A stretch of DNA of 34,285 bases from Methanocorpusculum sp. (GTDB taxonomy: Archaea > Halobacteriota > Methanomicrobia > Methanomicrobiales > Methanocorpusculaceae). Below the pieces are notes generated by a model. That model did no database searches. It was not told the DNA's origin and worked only from the letters and a program-made list of their open reading frames with translations. Made by a program: the position numbers and the translations under genes. Numbering within the stretch: position 1 is the stretch's first letter; the number at the start of each line of letters is the position of its first letter. Shown piece after piece: positions 31,604 through 34,285 of the stretch. The stretch covers positions 1 to 34,285 of the forward strand of contig DALTVX010000131.1 of NCBI GenBank assembly GCA_029987395.1, written 5' to 3'.

Positions 31604-32776
31604 TTAGTCTCTGATGATGATCTGTGTTGTCTGCTCTGCCAGTTTTTCGTCGGCTGCGTTGTACACTTTAAGGTTAATATTGATCGAGGATGTTCCTGCA
31701 GTATTGAGATAGATTTTCGAGAAACCTCCCTGGTATGTGTCGCCGCTATTGTAATGTGTGCCGCCTCCACTATTACTTCCACCAACACGGAATTTGGTAT
31801 CACAGGTGAACTTAATAGAAGCGGCCTCTGCTTTGGAATTTAGATTTATTTGAAGAGCAGGATGTTCCACTCCGACTATTTTGATAATTCTCCCGCTAAT
31901 ATCTGTCCTCCAAACTTCGGCGGATAGTGTTCCAATGAGGTCTATGTGATGCCCTATATCTCCTGTTCCTACCAGAGATTCTCCTCCGATTTTATAATTG
32001 CTGAGATATTTTACGATTTTATCATCCGTTATCTCCTTAAATATTTTTATTTTTTTCTGGACTGTTGTTTTGGTTTTACCGTCCTTATAATATGCCGTAT
32101 ATGTGATCACAAAATCCTTTTCCAATAATACTCCGAATGCCTCAGGGGGATATCTATACTGTATCTGATTTATTCGTTCGTATAATTTTTGAGTGGGCGT
32201 TCCGGCATATCCATAATCAATCATCCAGTGATCGATGATATTAATATCCAAGTAGGTGGTGGTGTCATTCAGGGTGATATTTCTTGATTTCCAGATATCA
32301 CACTTAACCTCAAGGAACAGTTTTTGACCACTAACTTCCAGTATCGTTTGTCCCTCTGCTTCCACATTCATGGTTTTGGTAAAAAGCACCTGCGTCGTTC
32401 CATCAGCAAAAATCCCTGTTACGGTAATAAGATAACTCCCTTTTGGAAATCCTGTTTCAAATCCGATAGGGATTATTTGCCCTTCAAAAAATGGTTCGTG
32501 TGCTGGATCCAGTGTCCCTGTGCTTATACCGGTCGGTGTTTTTACTGAAACAACAAGGTCTTTCAACTCTGCTTTTTTATCGAGGCGCCAGAGGTGTAGT
32601 GTCAGAGGTTCTGCGGTATTACTCGTCACTTCTGCTGTAAGATACACCTGTTTTGCTTCAGATAGGTCATTAGAAAATCCGAAAACAATCAGGGCTGTTC
32701 CTCCGATCAGAACCATAGTTAAAAAGACGAGCAGTATAACGCTTATTACTGGTGAAACTCCTTGGTCTGATCGCAC
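31604..32776 (-). CDS. Secreted protein with archaeal type IV pilin N-terminus
   Basis: A 390-residue protein starting with a class III signal-like sequence. A short charged stretch, MRSDQG, is followed by VSPVISVILLVFLTMVLIGG, the archaeal pilin motif, so a prepilin peptidase probably cleaves after Gly 6. The rest is beta-rich, Thr- and Gly-rich near the end (VGGSNSGGGTHY), and contains possible N-glycosylation sequons (NITLNDT, for example). At 390 residues it is much longer than major pilins and may be a minor pilin, adhesin or cell-surface protein. The start is a GTG. A TTATACTATATA element on the minus strand about 50 nt upstream is the likely promoter. The globular part matches no family I know. 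Confidence 0.82.
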   Translation of the reverse strand: MRSDQGVSPVISVILLVFLTMVLIGGTALIVFGFSNDLSEAKQVYLTAEVTSNTAEPLTLHLWRLDKKAELKDLVVSVKTPTGISTGTLDPAHEPFFEGQIIPIGFETGFPKGSYLITVTGIFADGTTQVLFTKTMNVEAEGQTILEVSGQKLFLEVKCDIWKSRNITLNDTTTYLDINIIDHWMIDYGYAGTPTQKLYERINQIQYRYPPEAFGVLLEKDFVITYTAYYKDGKTKTTVQKKIKIFKEITDDKIVKYLSNYKIGGESLVGTGDIGHHIDLIGTLSAEVWRTDISGRIIKIVGVEHPALQINLNSKAEAASIKFTCDTKFRVGGSNSGGGTHYNSGDTYQGGFSKIYLNTAGTSSININLKVYNAADEKLAEQTTQIIIRD

Positions 32777-33036
32777 TGTTTACAAATCCATTCCCTGCGC
32801 GGGTAGTATATAGTATAACAATACTTTTGAAGGGTGAAAACGGTTTCTGTCTGCAACCTTTTCCCTCATCCAGAATATTTTTTAGATTTCTTTGGCTTTT
32901 ATGTACCCCCATCGTGTTTCTGTGCTCTCAACGGATGCAATCCCGCTCCTGAATCTGAATTTATCAGCGTGGGGATGAAGTTTTCATCGAGGTTTACATC
33001 AGACCTTTATGTTCCCACGACCAACTTCTATGTATT
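32777..33036. other. Divergent intergenic region between pilin-like gene and eif2b
   Basis: About 260 bp without a convincing gene. The left end holds the TATA element of the pilin-like gene (minus strand, near 32806-32818). A TTTATGTT near 33006-33013 could serve eif2b and would give a leaderless or nearly leaderless mRNA. I see no repeat or RNA gene in the rest. Confidence 0.6.
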
Positions 33037-33651
33037 ATGGTGCAGTCATACGAAGATATGTTAAAGACCGCGTACTCTGGGATAGGGGAGCCGACGGAGA
33101 CCGGTGAACGGTTCGTTATGCCTAAGGCGAAGATCTATATTGAGGGCAAAACGACCGTTCTTGAGAATTTTTCTGATATTATAGGTTCATTGAACCGTGA
33201 TAAGGATCACTTCATGAAGTTCATTCTTGGTGAACTTGGAACAGCCGGAAAGATCGATGGAAACCGCGCGGTGTTCAATGGAAAGTTCGAACAGGCACAG
33301 TTCGACGCGATCCTCGATGCATATGTCGGCGATTATGTCATCTGTTCCGAGTGCGGCAGACCTGATACGAAACTCGTCAAAGATGATCGTGTACAGATGC
33401 TTCTCTGTGAAGCATGCGGATCAAAGAGACCGATCCGTAAGCGAAAAGCAAAGACTGAAGTTCAGGGTCCCGTCATTGAGGAAGGCAAGGAACTTGAGGT
33501 ACATATCGAATCCATCAGTAAGAAAGGCGATGGAGTCGCGAGGGTCGGCAAGTATATTTTGTATGTTGCAGGAACAAAGGCAGGTCAGAATGTCAAGGTC
33601 AGAATCACTCGTATCTCGGGTCAGGTCGCCTTCACCCAGAAACTTCTTTAA
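33037..33651 (+). CDS. eif2b: Translation initiation factor aIF2 subunit beta with C-terminal TRAM domain
   Basis: Beta subunit of archaeal initiation factor 2. Residues 1-140 are the standard factor: an N-terminal helix that binds gamma, an alpha/beta core (IGSLNRDKDHFMKFILGELGTAGKIDG), and a C4 zinc ribbon at Cys 103/106 and 124/127. Residues 146-204 form a TRAM domain (VHIESISKKGDGVARVGKYILYV and so on), a small RNA-binding barrel. aIF2-beta is normally 130-145 residues, so this is a fusion. Similar TRAM-extended forms exist in some Euryarchaeota, for example haloarchaea. The gene is separate from eif2a. A T9 tract follows the stop (33654-33662). Confidence 0.95.
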   Translation: MVQSYEDMLKTAYSGIGEPTETGERFVMPKAKIYIEGKTTVLENFSDIIGSLNRDKDHFMKFILGELGTAGKIDGNRAVFNGKFEQAQFDAILDAYVGDYVICSECGRPDTKLVKDDRVQMLLCEACGSKRPIRKRKAKTEVQGPVIEEGKELEVHIESISKKGDGVARVGKYILYVAGTKAGQNVKVRITRISGQVAFTQKLL

Positions 33652-33680
33652 TCTTTTTTTTTCATTCGTCTACCCTACAA

Positions 33681-33688
33681 TTATATAG
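33681..33688 (+). promoter_or_regulatory. rpoL TATA box
   Basis: TTATATAG centred at 33684-33685 predicts a transcript start near 33710. That lies downstream of the ATG codons at 33702 and 33708 and just before the ATG at 33714, supporting the latter as the start of a nearly leaderless mRNA. Confidence 0.6.
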
Positions 33689-33713
33689 TGTCATCCAACG
33701 AATGTATATGGGC

Positions 33714-33986
33714 ATGAAGCTGAAAATCATCGAGCTTGAGAAGAATAAAATACGGATCAGTCTGGAGGGTGAAGGGCACACCATGGTCAATGCATGGGTG
33801 GACGAAATTCTTGCAGATCCGGAAGTGGATGTAGCAACCTACGTGATCCAATATCAGTTCTCCGATCCCGAATTGCTGGTAACCATGAAGCCCGGTTCAG
33901 CAAAAGAGCCGCTCGCTGCTATCCGTGATGCAGCTCAGCATATGATCGATCGTTGCGACGCCCTTCTGGGTTGTCTGAAAAACTAA
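33714..33986 (+). CDS. rpoL: DNA-directed RNA polymerase subunit L
   Basis: Small subunit (Rpo11) that pairs with subunit D in the RNA polymerase assembly platform. The conserved segment LEGEGHTMVNAWVDEILADPEVDVATYVIQ is the family signature, including the loop that contacts subunit D. The ATG at 33714 gives MKLKIIELEKNKI, the usual family start and a 90-residue product. In-frame ATGs at 33702 and 33708 lie too close to the TATA box. An oligo-T run at about 33990-33997 follows the stop. Confidence 0.95.
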   Translation: MKLKIIELEKNKIRISLEGEGHTMVNAWVDEILADPEVDVATYVIQYQFSDPELLVTMKPGSAKEPLAAIRDAAQHMIDRCDALLGCLKN

Positions 33987-34173
33987 TACTTTTTTTGCCC
34001 TTATCCCGAGCGGGGTGGGCGAAGTATTATATTGCTCTAAACCTCATATGATAGAGCACTCAGTTTAGTGGAGCAGTATCTTAGCATATTGCGAGTGTCG
34101 ACCTGCATTAATACCAGAAATGGGATTTGTGCAGCCTTCTGAAAAGTCAGAGGGAAAAGATGCGGAGTTCTCT

Positions 34174-34258
34174 GTAGACGTAGCCAAGCCTGGTATGGCG
34201 CAGGTTTGCTAAACCTGTGTCCCCCTGGGACTCGAGGGTTCAAATCCCTCCGTCTGCG
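34174..34258 (+). tRNA. tRNA-Ser (anticodon GCT)
   Basis: Type II tRNA of 85 nt. The acceptor stem pairs GTAGACG with CGTCTGC (one T-G wobble), and the discriminator is G (34258), as for serine. The anticodon arm is CAGGT-TTGCTAA-ACCTG with anticodon GCT, reading AGC/AGU. A long variable arm GTCCCCCTGGGAC is present, and the T arm is GAGGG-TTCAAAT-CCCTC. CCA is not encoded. In the 187 bp between rpoL and this gene I see the T-tract after rpoL and a TGCTCTA/TAGAGCA dyad (34033-34058), nothing else. Confidence 0.97.
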
Positions 34259-34285
34259 CTTAACACACGCAACACACACATCTAT

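Noticed and set aside
32834..33064. Possible 76-residue gene rich in Phe and Cys in the gap before eif2b
   Set aside because: It overlaps the eif2b start in another frame, has no ribosome binding site, and its composition is that of non-coding DNA. I treat the gap as promoter region.
33987..34173. Possible C/D box small RNA between rpoL and tRNA-Ser
   Set aside because: I looked for box C (RTGATGA) and box D (CTGA) with proper spacing and terminal pairing. Only weak partial matches occur, and the TGCTCTA/TAGAGCA dyad alone does not support an RNA gene.
34037..34279. Minus-strand open frame over tRNA-Ser
   Set aside because: It runs straight through a well-formed tRNA gene and contains the familiar translated-tRNA string RRRDLNPRVPGG, a common false gene.

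Overview
The window looks like ordinary chromosome of a euryarchaeal methanogen, most likely of the order Methanomicrobiales. A Methanocorpusculum-like organism is my best guess from overall resemblance, but I could not check it. The evidence is a full archaeal information-processing set (L44e, S27e, aIF2-alpha, aIF2-beta fused to TRAM, Nop10, RpoL, PCNA, PriL, RadB, EndoQ), an archaeal-type ThrRS, an AglJ-like glycosyltransferase, and families I know mainly from methanogens (DUF2193, DUF2180, AqpM-type aquaporin). Archaeal TATA elements and purine-rich ribosome binding sites precede many genes. I see no CRISPR array, insertion sequence, integrase or phage module.

Layout. 1-3.3 kb: a rightward translation operon (rpl44e, rps27e, eif2a, nop10, PAC2-family gene) followed by an EndoQ-type DNA repair nuclease. 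3.3-5.5 kb: leftward, a regulator-like protein built from two tandem copies of CBS-CBS-ParB, and an Hsp20 chaperone. 5.6-8.4 kb: a membrane-anchored protein of unknown function, then convergent to it an argG plus AglJ-like glycosyltransferase pair. 8.6-14.5 kb: thrS behind a structured leader, an MFS exporter, then a DUF2193 / DUF2180 / aquaporin cluster. 14.6-19.5 kb: a zinc-finger protein, DUF371, bacterial-type exonuclease VII (xseB-xseA), a TIM-barrel isomerase-like protein and a CNNM/CorC-type transporter. 19.5-22.4 kb: leftward cassette of two paralogous flippase-like membrane proteins and an FkbM methyltransferase. 22.6-24.6 kb: larC overlapping radB, then tRNA-Leu(CAG). 24.7-28.4 kb: leftward acyl-CoA synthetase, a 430-bp non-coding region, moaA and rlmE. 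28.5-34.3 kb: pcn and priL, pgk, a convergent pilin-like secreted protein, aIF2-beta-TRAM, rpoL and tRNA-Ser(GCT).

The most unusual feature is the non-coding block at 26410-26840. It carries twelve exact copies of the heptamer ATGTAGG/CCTACAT, in both orientations, mostly spaced about one helical turn apart. Other items worth a second look are the thrS leader with mutually exclusive stems, the exact 260-residue internal duplication of the CBS-ParB protein, the altered zinc knuckle of the EndoQ homologue, and the DUF2193-DUF2180-AqpM cluster, whose function I do not know.
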